Shown one piece after another: positions 16,539 through 27,516 of a stretch of DNA of 64,000 bases. Made by a program: the position numbers and the translations under genes. Numbering within the stretch: position 1 is the first letter of the stretch; each line of letters opens with the position of its first letter. Origin of the DNA: Cupidesulfovibrio sp000226255 (lineage in GTDB: Bacteria > Desulfobacterota > Desulfovibrionia > Desulfovibrionales > Desulfovibrionaceae); NCBI RefSeq assembly GCF_003402415.2, contig NZ_AP036014.1, forward strand, positions 1,550,001 through 1,614,000, read 5' to 3'. Below the pieces are notes generated by a model, which made no database searches, was not told the DNA's origin, and saw nothing but the letters and a program-made list of their open reading frames with translations.

Positions 16539-17626
16539 TGGATTCCCTGTGGGGCGCGTGGGGGGCATGGGGCCTGCTGGCCGTGCCGCCGCTGGCCGTG
16601 GCCCTGGACCTGTGGCTGGGCGACCCGCGCGGGCTGCCGCACCCGGTGTGCGGGGTGGGCCGGGTGTTGCGCCCGGCGGAGGCATTTGCCCGTCGCCATG
16701 CCAATGGTCTGCCGGAAGGGGAACGCCCCGCCGCGTTGCGCCGGGCGGGCGTTCTTGCCGTCGTGGCCGTGGCGGGGGGAACCGCGCTGGCCGTGTGGGG
16801 GCTGGTCAGCCTTCCCTGGCTGGGCGCGCTGGCGGCCGTCTACTTCGCGTGGGCCGGGCTGGCCCTGGGCAGCCTGTTGCGCGAGGGACGGCGCACCCTG
16901 CACGCCATCGAACACGGGACGCCGGCCGAGGCCTGCGCGGCGGTGTCCATGTTGGTCAGCCGCGACACGGCCGCGCTGGACCGGCCGGACCTGCGCCGCG
17001 CGCTGGCGGAAACGCTGGCCGAGAATTTCAACGACGGGTTCGTGGCCCCGCTGTTCTGGCTGCTGGCGGGCGGCCCCGCCGCGCTGTGGGGCTACAAGGC
17101 GGCGAGCACCATGGATTCCATGTGGGGCTACCGCACGGACCTATGGCGCGACCTTGGTCGGGCCTGCGCCCGGCTGGACGACGTGCTGGCGTGGCTGCCC
17201 GCGCGGCTGTCCGCGCTGTTCCTGTGGCTGTCGGCCCCGATGGTTCTGACGGGCGGCGGGCGCGGCGGCTGGCAGGGCTTCGGCCCCATGGCCCGCGATG
17301 CGCGCAGCATGGAATCGCCCAACGCGGGCTGGCCCATGAGCGCCGCCGCGTGGCTGCATGGCGCGCCCATGGGCGGGCCTACTCCCTATTTCGGGGTGGT
17401 GAAGCACAAGCCGGTGCTGGGGCCGCGTTCCTGCCCCGGTTCCTGCGCCTGCGGGCACGCGGAACCCGCTGGTGGCGCACCTTCCGTCCCAGCGTCTGGC
17501 CCCGCGTTCGATCCCGCATGGGACGCCGACCGGCTGGAAGGGCTGCTGCGCCACCTGCGCGTGGCCGGGCTGGTGGCGGCGGGCTGCCTGTGGGGAGCGG
17601 CGCTGCTGCTGCGTTTGCTGGCATAG
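16538..17626 (+). CDS. cobD: Adenosylcobinamide-phosphate synthase (CobD/CbiB)
   Basis: 362-aa membrane protein that attaches aminopropanol phosphate to adenosylcobyric acid in cobalamin synthesis. Family markers are DLWLGDPRGLPHPVCGVGR at the N-terminus, ENFNDGFVAPLFWLLAGG, KAASTMDSMWGYR and ESPNAGWPMSAAAWLHG. Several hydrophobic segments span the length. A Cys/Pro-containing insertion (about residues 290-325) sits between the family's TPYFG motif and the final membrane segment. Called cbiB in the anaerobic pathway naming, which would fit an anaerobe. Ends before a clear terminator at 17679. Confidence 0.92.
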   Translation: MDSLWGAWGAWGLLAVPPLAVALDLWLGDPRGLPHPVCGVGRVLRPAEAFARRHANGLPEGERPAALRRAGVLAVVAVAGGTALAVWGLVSLPWLGALAAVYFAWAGLALGSLLREGRRTLHAIEHGTPAEACAAVSMLVSRDTAALDRPDLRRALAETLAENFNDGFVAPLFWLLAGGPAALWGYKAASTMDSMWGYRTDLWRDLGRACARLDDVLAWLPARLSALFLWLSAPMVLTGGGRGGWQGFGPMARDARSMESPNAGWPMSAAAWLHGAPMGGPTPYFGVVKHKPVLGPRSCPGSCACGHAEPAGGAPSVPASGPAFDPAWDADRLEGLLRHLRVAGLVAAGCLWGAALLLRLLA

Positions 17627-17678
17627 CGGACAGGCGCACCGCAAGGCAGCGGGCGAAAGAATACCGACCGGAAATGCA

Positions 17679-17716
17679 AAGGGAGGCGCTTCGCAAAGCT
17701 CCTCCCTTCCTTTTGG
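17679..17716 (+). terminator. Terminator after cobD
   Basis: Arms 17679-17691 and 17696-17708 pair at 12 of 13 positions, followed by a T-rich stretch (CCTTTTGG). It lies between convergent cobD and the DksA-like gene and may serve both. Confidence 0.65.
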
Positions 17717-17768
17717 CCTCGTGCCGAAGTACCGGGCGTTTACGCTCCCCCCGGCAGATCCGTTGCGG

Positions 17769-18035
17769 TCAGCGCAGTTGGCTGTCCTTGCTGCCCTTGC
17801 GATTGTACAGCGAAACCACCCGGCTGTCGCGGTCGGCCTCCTGCTGGCAGGTCACGCACAGGCGCACGCCGGGCAAGGCCTTGCGCCGGGCTTCCGGAAT
17901 GGGGTCGCCGCATTCCTCGCAGAAGTCCAGGCCCGGCCCCTTGGGCAGGCTGTCCCGCGCCCGCTGCACTTCGTCGGCGATGGAATCGCGTATCTGATCG
18001 TTGACGGCGCTGTCGCCCGCCCATCCGGTGGCCAT
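17769..18035 (-). CDS. DksA/TraR-family C4 zinc-finger protein
   Basis: 88-aa protein with a C-terminal C4 zinc finger: Cys39, Cys42, Cys60 and Cys63 spaced as in DksA/TraR (CEEC...CVTC). The N-terminal 30 residues form a short helix (DEVQRARDSL). TraR-size members bind in the RNA polymerase secondary channel; E. coli YbiI is a similarly sized homologue of unknown role. Start ATG 18035 follows GGGGAG. The frame is open further upstream but without family similarity. Lies 153 bp downstream of the CorC-like gene on the same strand and may be expressed separately. Confidence 0.85.
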   Translation of the reverse strand: MATGWAGDSAVNDQIRDSIADEVQRARDSLPKGPGLDFCEECGDPIPEARRKALPGVRLCVTCQQEADRDSRVVSLYNRKGSKDSQLR

Positions 18036-18188
18036 GTTCGTCTCCCCGCGCGGCGTACTGCCCGCGCACGGATAGTCTGTAATGCCTTCGTCCGCACTTG
18101 CAAGGGCAGGGGGGCGCTGGACGGCAAAGGGAAGCGCACGGGTCCGCAAGAGGGGCAGGGGCCGCGCACGGGGTGGGCAGACCGTCAC

Positions 18189-19574
18189 CTACGGCGCGTC
18201 GTCGCCCACGTCGTCGGCGCGCTCGGGATCGGGGGTCACCAGCACGCGGTCGATGCGGCGGCCGTCCATGTCCACGATCTCGAAGCGGTGGCCGCGCCAG
18301 CGCAGGGCGTCGCCCATGGCGGGCATGCGCCCCAGCCGGTGCAGCATGAATCCGGCCAGGGTCTCGTACGAGCCGGGCCGGTCGCCTCGCCCGCCCCGTC
18401 CGTCCGTCCCGTCCGATTCGTCGGGCACGCCCAGCCCCGCCAGCGAGCACATCTCGTCGAAGGGCAGCAGCCCGTCCAGCAGCCAGCTGCCGTCCTCGCG
18501 GCGCACGGCCGCCGGGTCGGGGTCGCCGCTTTCGTCGGGCAGTTCGCCCACCACGGCTTCCAGCACGTCGTTGGGGGTGACCACCCCCTGCACCTCGCCG
18601 TATTCGTCCACCACCAGGGCGAAGGGCAGCCCTTCGGAATGGCGGAACAGGTCCAGCAGGGTCAGGGCGCGAGCCGTTTCGGGGATGTACAGCGGCTGCC
18701 GGATGAACCCGTCCATGGGAATGTCCGGGGTTGCCAGCCGCGCGGCCAGGAAGTCGCGCGCCTTCAGCACACCGGTGGCGGCGGCGATGTCGCCCCGCGC
18801 CACGGGAAAGCAGGAATGGGACGACTGCGCGATGCGCAGCATGTTTTCCTCGTCGGGCATGTCCAGGTCCAGCCATTCCACCTGCGAGCGGTGGGTCATC
18901 AGCGACCCCGCCCGCCGGTCGCCCAGCCGGAAGATGCGTTCCAGCATGTCGCGCTCGGCGTGTTCCACCACGCCCGACGCCGCGCCCTCGCCGATGAGCC
19001 CCCGGATGTCTTCTTCCGTCACGGCCCGGTCGCCGCCCTCGGGCAGGCGCAGCAGGCGCGAGGCCGCGCGCGACGACGCGCTCAGCAACTGCACCAGCGG
19101 CATGGACACGCGCAGCAGCAGGGCCATGAACGGGGCGGTGCGGCGGGCGCATGCCTCGGGGTTGCCGAAGGCCATGCGCTTGGGCACCAGTTCGCCCAGC
19201 ACCAGCGTGAGATAGGTGATGGCCAGGATCACCAGGCCGAAGGCCAGCGGGCCGCTGTAGGGGCGCAGCACGTCCACGCGGGACAGCGCGTCCGCCAGGT
19301 GCTCCGAAAGCGACGCCCCACCATAGGCCCCGGTAAGGATGCCCACCAGGGTGATGCCGATCTGCACGGTGGAGAACAGCCGGTCCGGCTCGCGCAAAAG
19401 CCGCAGGGCCGTGGCCGAACGCTTGTCGCCGCGTTCCGCGTCCTGGCGCAGGCGCACCTTGCGCGAGGCCACCAGCGACATTTCCGCCAGCGAGAAGAAC
19501 CCGTTGATCAGGATGAGCAGGACGATGACGCCTGCCTCGAAATAGATGGAGCCGGATGTGCCTGTGTCGTCCAT
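18189..19574 (-). CDS. CNNM/CorC-family membrane protein with CBS pair
   Basis: 461-aa hemolysin/CorC-like protein. Order: DUF21/CNNM transmembrane domain (about 5-190, four hydrophobic segments including GVIVLLILINGFFSLAEMSLV), a CBS-domain pair (about 210-330, seen in ALVVDEYGEVQGVVTPNDVLEAVVGELPDE), then a C-terminal CorC_HlyC domain (about 350-445, ending GHRFEIVDMDGRRIDRVLV). Family members are linked to Mg2+/Co2+ homeostasis, probably export with the CBS pair sensing nucleotides. A Gly/Arg/Asp linker (DGTDGRGGRGD) interrupts the last domain. Function inferred from family only. Confidence 0.88.
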   Translation of the reverse strand: MDDTGTSGSIYFEAGVIVLLILINGFFSLAEMSLVASRKVRLRQDAERGDKRSATALRLLREPDRLFSTVQIGITLVGILTGAYGGASLSEHLADALSRVDVLRPYSGPLAFGLVILAITYLTLVLGELVPKRMAFGNPEACARRTAPFMALLLRVSMPLVQLLSASSRAASRLLRLPEGGDRAVTEEDIRGLIGEGAASGVVEHAERDMLERIFRLGDRRAGSLMTHRSQVEWLDLDMPDEENMLRIAQSSHSCFPVARGDIAAATGVLKARDFLAARLATPDIPMDGFIRQPLYIPETARALTLLDLFRHSEGLPFALVVDEYGEVQGVVTPNDVLEAVVGELPDESGDPDPAAVRREDGSWLLDGLLPFDEMCSLAGLGVPDESDGTDGRGGRGDRPGSYETLAGFMLHRLGRMPAMGDALRWRGHRFEIVDMDGRRIDRVLVTPDPERADDVGDDAP

Positions 19575-19834
19575 GAGCGTGTGGGGGGTGCGAGGGCGCG
19601 TTGCTCCAAGTGGGCCAGCCGGGCCGGTCTGGCCGGTCTGGTCAGTCGGGCCGGGCGCGGGTGGTGGCCGCCGGAAGGGCCTGTGGAATGGGGGCGCGGG
19701 TCCGTCCGGTCTGCATCATCGGACCGCGCACGTGTCATTCCGTGATGTTAGGACGCGCGCGGCCCGCAGGCAAGGGCGCGGGGGAAAATTCGTGGAAATG
19801 CCATGGAATGGGCAGGAAGGAACGTTGAAAGGTC

Positions 19835-19872
19835 AGGGGCTGTTTCAAAATTCTGAGTTAGAAACAGCCCCT
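19835..19872. terminator. 12-bp perfect inverted repeat at 3' end of flavoprotein gene
   Basis: AGGGGCTGTTTC (19835-19846) is perfectly repeated in inverse at 19861-19872 around a 14-base loop and overlaps the stop codon of the minus-strand flavoprotein gene. There is no strong T-run on either side, so termination is likely but not certain. Confidence 0.5.
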
Positions 19873-21139
19873 ACGCCACCTCTCCGGCTGCCTTGCCGCT
19901 GGCCCAGGCCCAGTGCAGGTTGTAGCCGCCAAGCTGCCCGGTGACGTCCAGCACCTCTCCGGTAAAGAACAGGCCGGGCCGCAACGCGCTTTCCATGCTG
20001 CGCGAGGAAATGTGCTCCACGCTCACGCCGCCTGCTGCGGCCTCCGCCTTGCGCATGCCTTCGGTGCCTGCGGGCACGGCGGCATGGGCGTGCACGGCCG
20101 CGTGCAGGGCGGCGCGGGCGGCCTTGGACAGTTCCGCTATCTTGCGGTTTTCGATCTCCGGCGGCAGCAGCCGCTCCGCCAGTCGGTCGGGCAGCAGGCG
20201 GCCCAGCAGGGTGCGGGCCAGCAGCTTGCCGTGTTCCGGCGCGCGCAGCAGTTCTTCAAGGTTCTGGCCGGGCAGGAAGTCGATTTCCACCGGCGCGCCG
20301 GGATGCCAGTAGCAGGATGCCTGCAACGTGGCCGGGCCGCTGATGCCCCGATGAGTGAACAGCAGGGGCAGGGTGAACGCTGCCCCCCCCGTGGCCACGC
20401 GGGCGGGCAGGGCGATGCCCGCAAGGCCGTGCAAGGGCCACTGCGGGTCCATGACCAGCGGCACCAGCACCGGGCGCGGGGGCGTCACCTTGTGCCCGAA
20501 CTGCCGGGCGATGCGATGGCCTATGTCGGTGGCCCCGATTTGCGGCCAGGCCTGGCTGCCCGTGGCCACCACCAGCGATGCGGCGCGCAGACGGGTGGCC
20601 TTGCCGGAGGCGACAGTTGAGCCTCTTGGCGTACCCCCTTGCGTGGTGTCGTCTCCATCGGCGGCAGCGGCCTGCGCGGGGGCCATGGTCACCACGAAGG
20701 CGTCCCCGTCGTGCTCCACGTCCTCGATGCGCTGACCCAGCAGAAAGCGGCAGCCCGCCTTGCGGCAGCGCGCTTCCAGCATGTCGGCCACGTCGTCGGC
20801 AGAACGCAGGCAGAACAACTGGCCGTGCTCGCGCTCTTCCCAGGCGATGTCCTGTTCAGAGACCAGGCTCACCATGTCCCACGGGGAGAAACGGGCCAGG
20901 GCCGACTTGGGAAAATGGGGGTTGCCGCCCACGTAGTGCCTGGCGTGCATTTCCAGGTTGGTGAAGTTGCACTTGCCGCCCCCGGCGACGCGCACCTTGC
21001 GCCCGGTGGCGCGGGCATGGTCCACCAGCGCCACGCGGCGGCCGCGCGCGGCGGCGGTCATGGCGCAGAACAGGCCGGAGGCCCCGGCCCCCAGTATGAT
21101 CACGTCGGTGGCGATTACGTCGGTAGCGGTGCTGGTCAC
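19871..21139 (-). CDS. HI0933/YhiN-type NAD(P)/FAD-dependent oxidoreductase
   Basis: 422-aa flavoprotein. The N-terminus holds the FAD-binding dinucleotide fold VIILGAGASGLFCAMTAAARGRRVALVD (about residues 13-40), then the family signature GRKVRVAGGGKCNFTN, and the C-terminus ends SALRPGLFFTGEVLDVTGQLGGYNLHWAWASG, which closes the FAD site. These features define the HI0933/YhiN family, whose substrate is unknown. An Ala/Asp/Gly-rich insertion lies near residues 155-180. Monocistronic on the minus strand and divergent from the YheT-like gene. Confidence 0.88.
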   Translation of the reverse strand: MTSTATDVIATDVIILGAGASGLFCAMTAAARGRRVALVDHARATGRKVRVAGGGKCNFTNLEMHARHYVGGNPHFPKSALARFSPWDMVSLVSEQDIAWEEREHGQLFCLRSADDVADMLEARCRKAGCRFLLGQRIEDVEHDGDAFVVTMAPAQAAAADGDDTTQGGTPRGSTVASGKATRLRAASLVVATGSQAWPQIGATDIGHRIARQFGHKVTPPRPVLVPLVMDPQWPLHGLAGIALPARVATGGAAFTLPLLFTHRGISGPATLQASCYWHPGAPVEIDFLPGQNLEELLRAPEHGKLLARTLLGRLLPDRLAERLLPPEIENRKIAELSKAARAALHAAVHAHAAVPAGTEGMRKAEAAAGGVSVEHISSRSMESALRPGLFFTGEVLDVTGQLGGYNLHWAWASGKAAGEVA

Positions 21140-21423
21140 GTGGTGTACGGTATGCCGGGGGTGCCCGGCGCTGCCAGAAGGTTGGGGATGGCGCGGGATG
21201 CGCCCGTGGCGGCACTCCTACCCGAGGGCGGGCCGCTTGTCACCCCGCGTGCGGGTGGGGCGGCATGGCGGGTGCGCAACCGCCCATCGACAGCCCTGGC
21301 CGGGTGCCGTATGGTCGCCCCGCCGCGATTCCACGTTCATCCGCGCCCGGAATACTCCGCCTGAAAACGCCCCGGAATGCCCACCCGGAAGACGCCCCGA
21401 GAAGCTCCCAAGGACCGCCCCCC

Positions 21424-22419
21424 ATGCCCGTTTCCTTTGCCTCCAGCTACCGCGCGCCGTTCTTTCTGCGCAACGGGCACGCGCAGACCATTTTTCCCGT
21501 GCTGTTCCGCCCCCGCCCGGAGGTGGAGCAACGCCGTGAGCGCCTGACCCTGCCCGACGGCGACTTCATCGACCTCGACCTGACCACCGCCGACCCCTTC
21601 GCCCCCTTTCAGGGCGTGGCCGTCATCTCGCATGGCCTGGAAGGCAATTCGCGCCGCCGCTACGTGCAGGGCATGGCCAGCGCTCTGGCCGCCACCGGCT
21701 GGGACGTGGTGGCCCGCAACTTTCGGGGCTGCGGCGGCGAAACCAACCGCCAGCCGGGCATGTACCACAGCGGCGAAACGGAAGACCTGCACGCCACCGT
21801 GGAATTCTGCCTGGCCCGTGGCTACCGGCGCATCGCGCTGGTGGGCTTCAGCATGGGCGGCAACCAGACCCTGAAGTACCTGGGCGAGAATCCCGGCCGG
21901 GTGCCCGCCGAAGTGGCCGGGGCGGCGGTCTTTTCCGTGCCGTGCGATCTGGTGGGCGCGGCGGCCGTGCTGGACCGCCCGGCCAACCGCATCTACATGG
22001 AATACTTTCTGCGCTCGCTGCGGGTGAAGATGCGCGAGAAGGCGGCCCTGTTCCCCGGCATGTTCGACCTGACCGGGCTGGACGCCATGCGCACCTTCGC
22101 CGAGTTCGACGAGCGGTTCACCGCGCCGCTGCACGGCTTTGCCTCGGCCATGGACTACTGGACGCGCAGTGGATGCCTGCCGGTGCTGCACGCCATTCGG
22201 GCGCCCACCCTGCTGGTGAACGCCTGCGACGACCCGTTCCTGTCGCCAGGCTGCTTCCCCGAGGCCGAAGCCGCGCGCAATTCGGCGCTGCATCTGGAAA
22301 TGCCCAAGGCGGGCGGCCACGTGGGCTTCGTGACGCTGAACGGCGGCAACCGCTACTGGTCCGAGGCGCGGGCGGCGGATTTTCTGGCGGGATTGGGCGC
22401 GGGGCAGGCCGGGCAGTGA
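21424..22419 (+). CDS. YheT/EMB8-family alpha/beta hydrolase
   Basis: 331-aa alpha/beta hydrolase. The family opening (RNGHAQTIFPVLF) is clear, followed by VISHGLEGNSRRRYVQGMA (oxyanion region), NFRGCGGETNR, and the nucleophile elbow GFSMGGNQTLKYLGE. The Asp in NACDDPFLSPGCFP and the His in KAGGHVGFVTL complete a catalytic triad. E. coli YheT homologues are putative esterases of unknown substrate. ATG 21424 follows AAGGA; the frame is open 53 codons upstream without family similarity. Divergent from the HI0933-type gene and convergent with the small unknown gene downstream. Confidence 0.88.
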   Translation: MPVSFASSYRAPFFLRNGHAQTIFPVLFRPRPEVEQRRERLTLPDGDFIDLDLTTADPFAPFQGVAVISHGLEGNSRRRYVQGMASALAATGWDVVARNFRGCGGETNRQPGMYHSGETEDLHATVEFCLARGYRRIALVGFSMGGNQTLKYLGENPGRVPAEVAGAAVFSVPCDLVGAAAVLDRPANRIYMEYFLRSLRVKMREKAALFPGMFDLTGLDAMRTFAEFDERFTAPLHGFASAMDYWTRSGCLPVLHAIRAPTLLVNACDDPFLSPGCFPEAEAARNSALHLEMPKAGGHVGFVTLNGGNRYWSEARAADFLAGLGAGQAGQ

Positions 22420-22528
22420 GGCGGCGCGGCCGGAACTGAAGCCAGAAGCCGGGCCGGAATGCAGCCGGGACGCCGCAAGACGTCGCCGGGCGGCCTTTCG
22501 CCCTTAACCGCCATTTGCCGCAAACGAC

Positions 22529-22569
22529 GCGACGACGGGACGATGCATGCGCATCGCTCCGTCGTCGTT
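22529..22569. terminator. GC-rich hairpin between convergent genes
   Basis: An imperfect stem of about 17 bp (15 paired) centred on the GCATGC at 22545-22550. No T-run on either strand. Its place between the convergent YheT-like and unknown genes suggests a bidirectional transcription end. Confidence 0.4.
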
Positions 22570-22646
22570 GCGTTCCGGGGCGGAAACGGTGGCGGGCCGC
22601 TAATGAGGCTGCCGCAGGGGGCAGCGGGTGGGCCGCCTGTGAAGCG

Positions 22647-23012
22647 TTAATTGAGCCGCTTGTTGTGCTCGGGCATGACCGCCAGCAGGGTGTCCTTGTC
22701 CAGCGCCTCGGACCGGGCCAGCAGGGTCTGGCCGCGCAGGGCGGAGGCCCCGATGCGCCGCATCACCGACTGGTAGGCGGGGTGGGCCTTGTCGGGCAGC
22801 GTTTCCAGAAAGCCGTGGCGGTTCAGCAGGGTCAGCAGGCTGCGCACAGACTCGGCCATTTCGGCCATCTCGGCGCACAGGTCTGCCCGCAGGTCCATGT
22901 CCAGCGCGGGCTTGGTGCCGTCGGTGCGGGTGGCCTCGCCAAGGCGGCGGAGCATGTCCTGGTCTTCGGTGGTCAGGTTTTCGGCGGCCTGCCGCATGAT
23001 GTTCTGTTTCAT
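22647..23012 (-). CDS. Small alpha-helical protein of unknown function
   Basis: 121-aa soluble protein, no family recognised. It is Met/Glu/Leu-rich and predicted mostly helical (KQNIMRQAAENLTTEDQDMLRRLGEATR; DLCAEMAEMAESVRSLLTLLNRHGFLE), with no signal peptide, membrane segment or cysteine motif. The coding call rests on a strong ribosome binding site (AAGGAGG eight bases before ATG 23012), balanced composition unlike the shadow frames nearby, and isolation between a convergent neighbour and the typA terminator. Confidence 0.7.
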   Translation of the reverse strand: MKQNIMRQAAENLTTEDQDMLRRLGEATRTDGTKPALDMDLRADLCAEMAEMAESVRSLLTLLNRHGFLETLPDKAHPAYQSVMRRIGASALRGQTLLARSEALDKDTLLAVMPEHNKRLN

Positions 23013-23216
23013 GAGTGCGCCTCCTTGGGCTTGCAGCCGGAAAAGCAGGAAGCGTGCCGTTGGCGTATTTTGCTGAAATTGCATGTGTTGTCTGTTGAAA
23101 TGTCGGAAACCGGACAGCCCCGTGGCGCACCGGCGGACGGTTGGCTGACGCAGCCGCGCCGGGCAGCAGCAGCGCCCGTGCCCTTTGCGGCAACGCGCCG
23201 CAGGTCACAACGCAAA

Positions 23217-23248
23217 GGCGGCCGGAACCCTTTCGAATTCCGGCCGCC
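23217..23248 (-). terminator. Terminator after typA
   Basis: Perfect 11-bp arms (23217-23227 and 23238-23248). Read on the minus strand the stem is followed by TTTGCGTTGTG. Located 70 bases after the typA stop. Confidence 0.65.
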
Positions 23249-23315
23249 GTGCATTGCGATGCGGCTGGCGTCGGCACGGCTGCCCGCGCGAGTCGGCCCT
23301 GCCGTTTGCCTTCGG

Positions 23316-25154
<1,839 letters not shown>

Positions 25155-25445
25155 GGGAAATTCTCCTGGCGGGATGGGCTTCGGCCACGGGCGGGGCAGG
25201 GCCTCTGGCCCGGCGCGGCTGGTGGCTTGTGGGGGAAGACGCGTTCCCGCATGCGGCGGGGAGGCGGGGCGGGGCGACGGACCCGACCACGGCGACCCGG
25301 CGAGGGGTCTGGCAAAGGCGGTCACGGCATGTCGCGGACGGCATGCATACACCTACGCGGGCCGGGTGGCAAGCGTGTGTCGGCGGATTGGAATGATAAA
25401 GGAAAGCTGTGGCGGGCCACCGGCTTTCATTTCGAATGGCTGCCT

Positions 25446-26747
25446 TCAACCTGCAATCCCACCGAACAGGATGCCGGTCAGGGTCGCCATCACGATAACC
25501 AGCGAGACATAGACCACCGTCTTCTGCGTTCCCATGACCGACCTGATGACCAGCATGTTGGGCAGGCTCAGCGCGGGGCCAGCCAGCAACAGGGCCAGTG
25601 CGGGGCCCTTGCCCATGCCGCTGCCCAGCAGCCCCTGCACGATGGGAATCTCGGTCAGCGTGGCGAAGTACATGAATGCCCCCAGGAACGAGGCGGTGAA
25701 GTTGGCCATGAAGGAGTTGCCCCCCACGGAGGACGAGACCCAGGCGGAGGGAATCAGCCCCTCGTTGCCGGGACGTCCCAGCAGCATGCCCGAAACGAGC
25801 ACCCCGAAGAGCAACAGCGGCAGTATCTGCTTGGCGAAATCCCAGCTTGCCCGAAACCACTCGCCGGTTTCGTCCTCGCGCACGCTGATGATGGCCGAAA
25901 GGCCCACCACGCCCGCTACGAAAGGAACCAGCGGCAGATGCGGCAGCGCACCCGCCAGCATGGCCACCACGCCACCCACCCCCACGACGCGTGAGAGGGG
26001 CAGGTCGAACCACCGCACAAGGGCCATGCCCAGCAACAGGCCAAAAGCGCCCGCCGTCCACCAACGCCACGTGTAAATCATCGCCCACAGCCCTTCCGAT
26101 TCTGCGGGCCGCCCCCAGTTGGCGAACACGAGAATGCCCACCATTGAGGCGAAATACACGACATCCTGCCCCAAGGTGCGGCGTGTTTCCGGAATGGGCA
26201 TGGCCGCCATGCCCTCCGCCTTTTCCGTCTCTTCCTTGCGGTATATCCAGTGCATGGCCAGCCCGATCACCACACTGAACAGCACCGCCCCGACGGCGCG
26301 CGCGATGCCGATTTCGGCGCCAAGGATGCGCGCGGTGAGGAATATGGCCAGGATGTTGATGGCGGGGCCGGAATACAGGAAAGCCGAGGCAGGCCCCAGC
26401 CCTGCCCCGCGCCGGTAGATGCCCGCGAAAAGCGGCAGGATGGTGCAGGAGCACACGGCAAGGATGGTGCCGGAGCAGGAGGCCACGGCATAGGCCACGG
26501 CCTTGTTGGCCTGCGGCCCAAGGTACTTCAGCACCGAGGCCTGGCTGACGAAGACGGAAATGGCCCCCGCGATGAAGAAGGCGGGCACGAGGCACAGCAG
26601 CACGTGTTCCTGTGCGTACCACTTGACCAGGTGCAACGCCTCCAGCACGGAATCGTCAAACCGGGCCACGCCCACGGGCAGCCAGAAGCAGGCCACGAAA
26701 ACAACCAGCATGACCGCAAGCGGTTTCCATTGCTCCTTCCAGAACAT
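25446..26747 (-). CDS. ArsP/SO_0444-type permease
   Basis: 433-aa polytopic membrane protein of the ArsP_1/DUF318 permease family, whose members export trivalent organoarsenicals or have been linked to Cu/Zn efflux. The signature CSCTILPLFAGIYRRGAGLGPASAFLYSGPAINILAI begins at Cys99; Cys91, Cys99 and Cys101 form a Cys cluster typical of metal- or metalloid-handling members. A repeat-like half contains PALSLPNMLVIRSVMGTQKT. Start ATG 26747 follows GGAGGG. Last gene of a six-gene minus-strand operon after a CcdA-like protein and thioredoxins, suggesting the permease substrate is tied to thiol redox. Substrate not resolved. Confidence 0.85.
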   Translation of the reverse strand: MFWKEQWKPLAVMLVVFVACFWLPVGVARFDDSVLEALHLVKWYAQEHVLLCLVPAFFIAGAISVFVSQASVLKYLGPQANKAVAYAVASCSGTILAVCSCTILPLFAGIYRRGAGLGPASAFLYSGPAINILAIFLTARILGAEIGIARAVGAVLFSVVIGLAMHWIYRKEETEKAEGMAAMPIPETRRTLGQDVVYFASMVGILVFANWGRPAESEGLWAMIYTWRWWTAGAFGLLLGMALVRWFDLPLSRVVGVGGVVAMLAGALPHLPLVPFVAGVVGLSAIISVREDETGEWFRASWDFAKQILPLLLFGVLVSGMLLGRPGNEGLIPSAWVSSSVGGNSFMANFTASFLGAFMYFATLTEIPIVQGLLGSGMGKGPALALLLAGPALSLPNMLVIRSVMGTQKTVVYVSLVIVMATLTGILFGGIAG

Positions 26748-26782
26748 GATACCCTCCGGGCGGCAAAGCCGTCGGTTTCGGG

Positions 26783-27493
26783 TTACGAATCGAGAAACGG
26801 GCGGATGATGAAATAGCCGCCAAGCAGCCCCACGGCGATGCCCGCCAGACGCCGGAACCAGGCGCTGCCGCGCTGCATGGCGCGGGCAGCCAGCAACCGC
26901 TGCACCAGCGCGGCGGAACTGCCCGCCGCCACGATGGGCAGGCAGTGGCCAAGGCCGAACAGCACGACAAGCACGATGCCTTCGGCCACCCGCTGCTGCA
27001 CCGTGACCACGGCCAGCAACGGCGCGATGAACCCGAACGTGCACGAGCCGGAAAGCACCCCGTAGGCAAGTCCCAGCACGAACGCACCGCCGTGCCCGCG
27101 CACCCGCAGCCTTGCAATCAGGCCGCCGCCGGACATGGTGCAGGCGGCAACGCCCAGCATGCCGAAGGCCACCCACAGCAACAGCGCCCCCACCGGAATG
27201 GTCCAGTATGGCCCCACGTCGCCAAGCATGCGCCCGAGCAGGGTACAGGCCACCCCGATGAGGGCTATGGTCATGAACAGCCCAATCGTGAACAGCGCCG
27301 CATAGCCTGCCGCCTGCCGTCCCTCCACCAGTCGGCCCTGACCGGCCACGTAGCCGACGATGAGCGGGATGGAGGCCAGATGGCACGGGCTGAACAGCAC
27401 GCTCACCAGCCCCCAGAGAAAGCTGCCCAGCGCGGCCACAAGGAACCCGCCGGAAAGCCACGTGGCGACCGCAAGCAGGAAATGGTCGAACAT
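26783..27493 (-). CDS. CcdA/DsbD-like transmembrane thiol reductase
   Basis: 236-aa protein with about six membrane segments. CcdA-type proteins pass electrons from cytoplasmic thioredoxin across the membrane to periplasmic thiol proteins. The paired cysteines are Cys37 in FSPCHLASIPL and Cys151 in SGSCTFGFIAPLL, as in CcdA. Start ATG 27493; an in-frame GTG at 27511 is an alternative. The periplasmic thioredoxin gene ends 23 bp upstream, so the two are likely partners: CcdA reducing the secreted thioredoxin. No cytochrome c maturation genes are nearby, so a role in cytochrome biogenesis is not indicated. Confidence 0.85.
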   Translation of the reverse strand: MFDHFLLAVATWLSGGFLVAALGSFLWGLVSVLFSPCHLASIPLIVGYVAGQGRLVEGRQAAGYAALFTIGLFMTIALIGVACTLLGRMLGDVGPYWTIPVGALLLWVAFGMLGVAACTMSGGGLIARLRVRGHGGAFVLGLAYGVLSGSCTFGFIAPLLAVVTVQQRVAEGIVLVVLFGLGHCLPIVAAGSSAALVQRLLAARAMQRGSAWFRRLAGIAVGLLGGYFIIRPFLDS

Positions 27494-27516
27494 GCCGTAC
27501 ACCCCGGACACGGCGG

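Noticed and set aside
27494..27511. GTG start for the CcdA-like gene at 27511.
   Set aside because: Possible, but the ATG at 27493 is followed at once by the first hydrophobic segment; kept as alternative.
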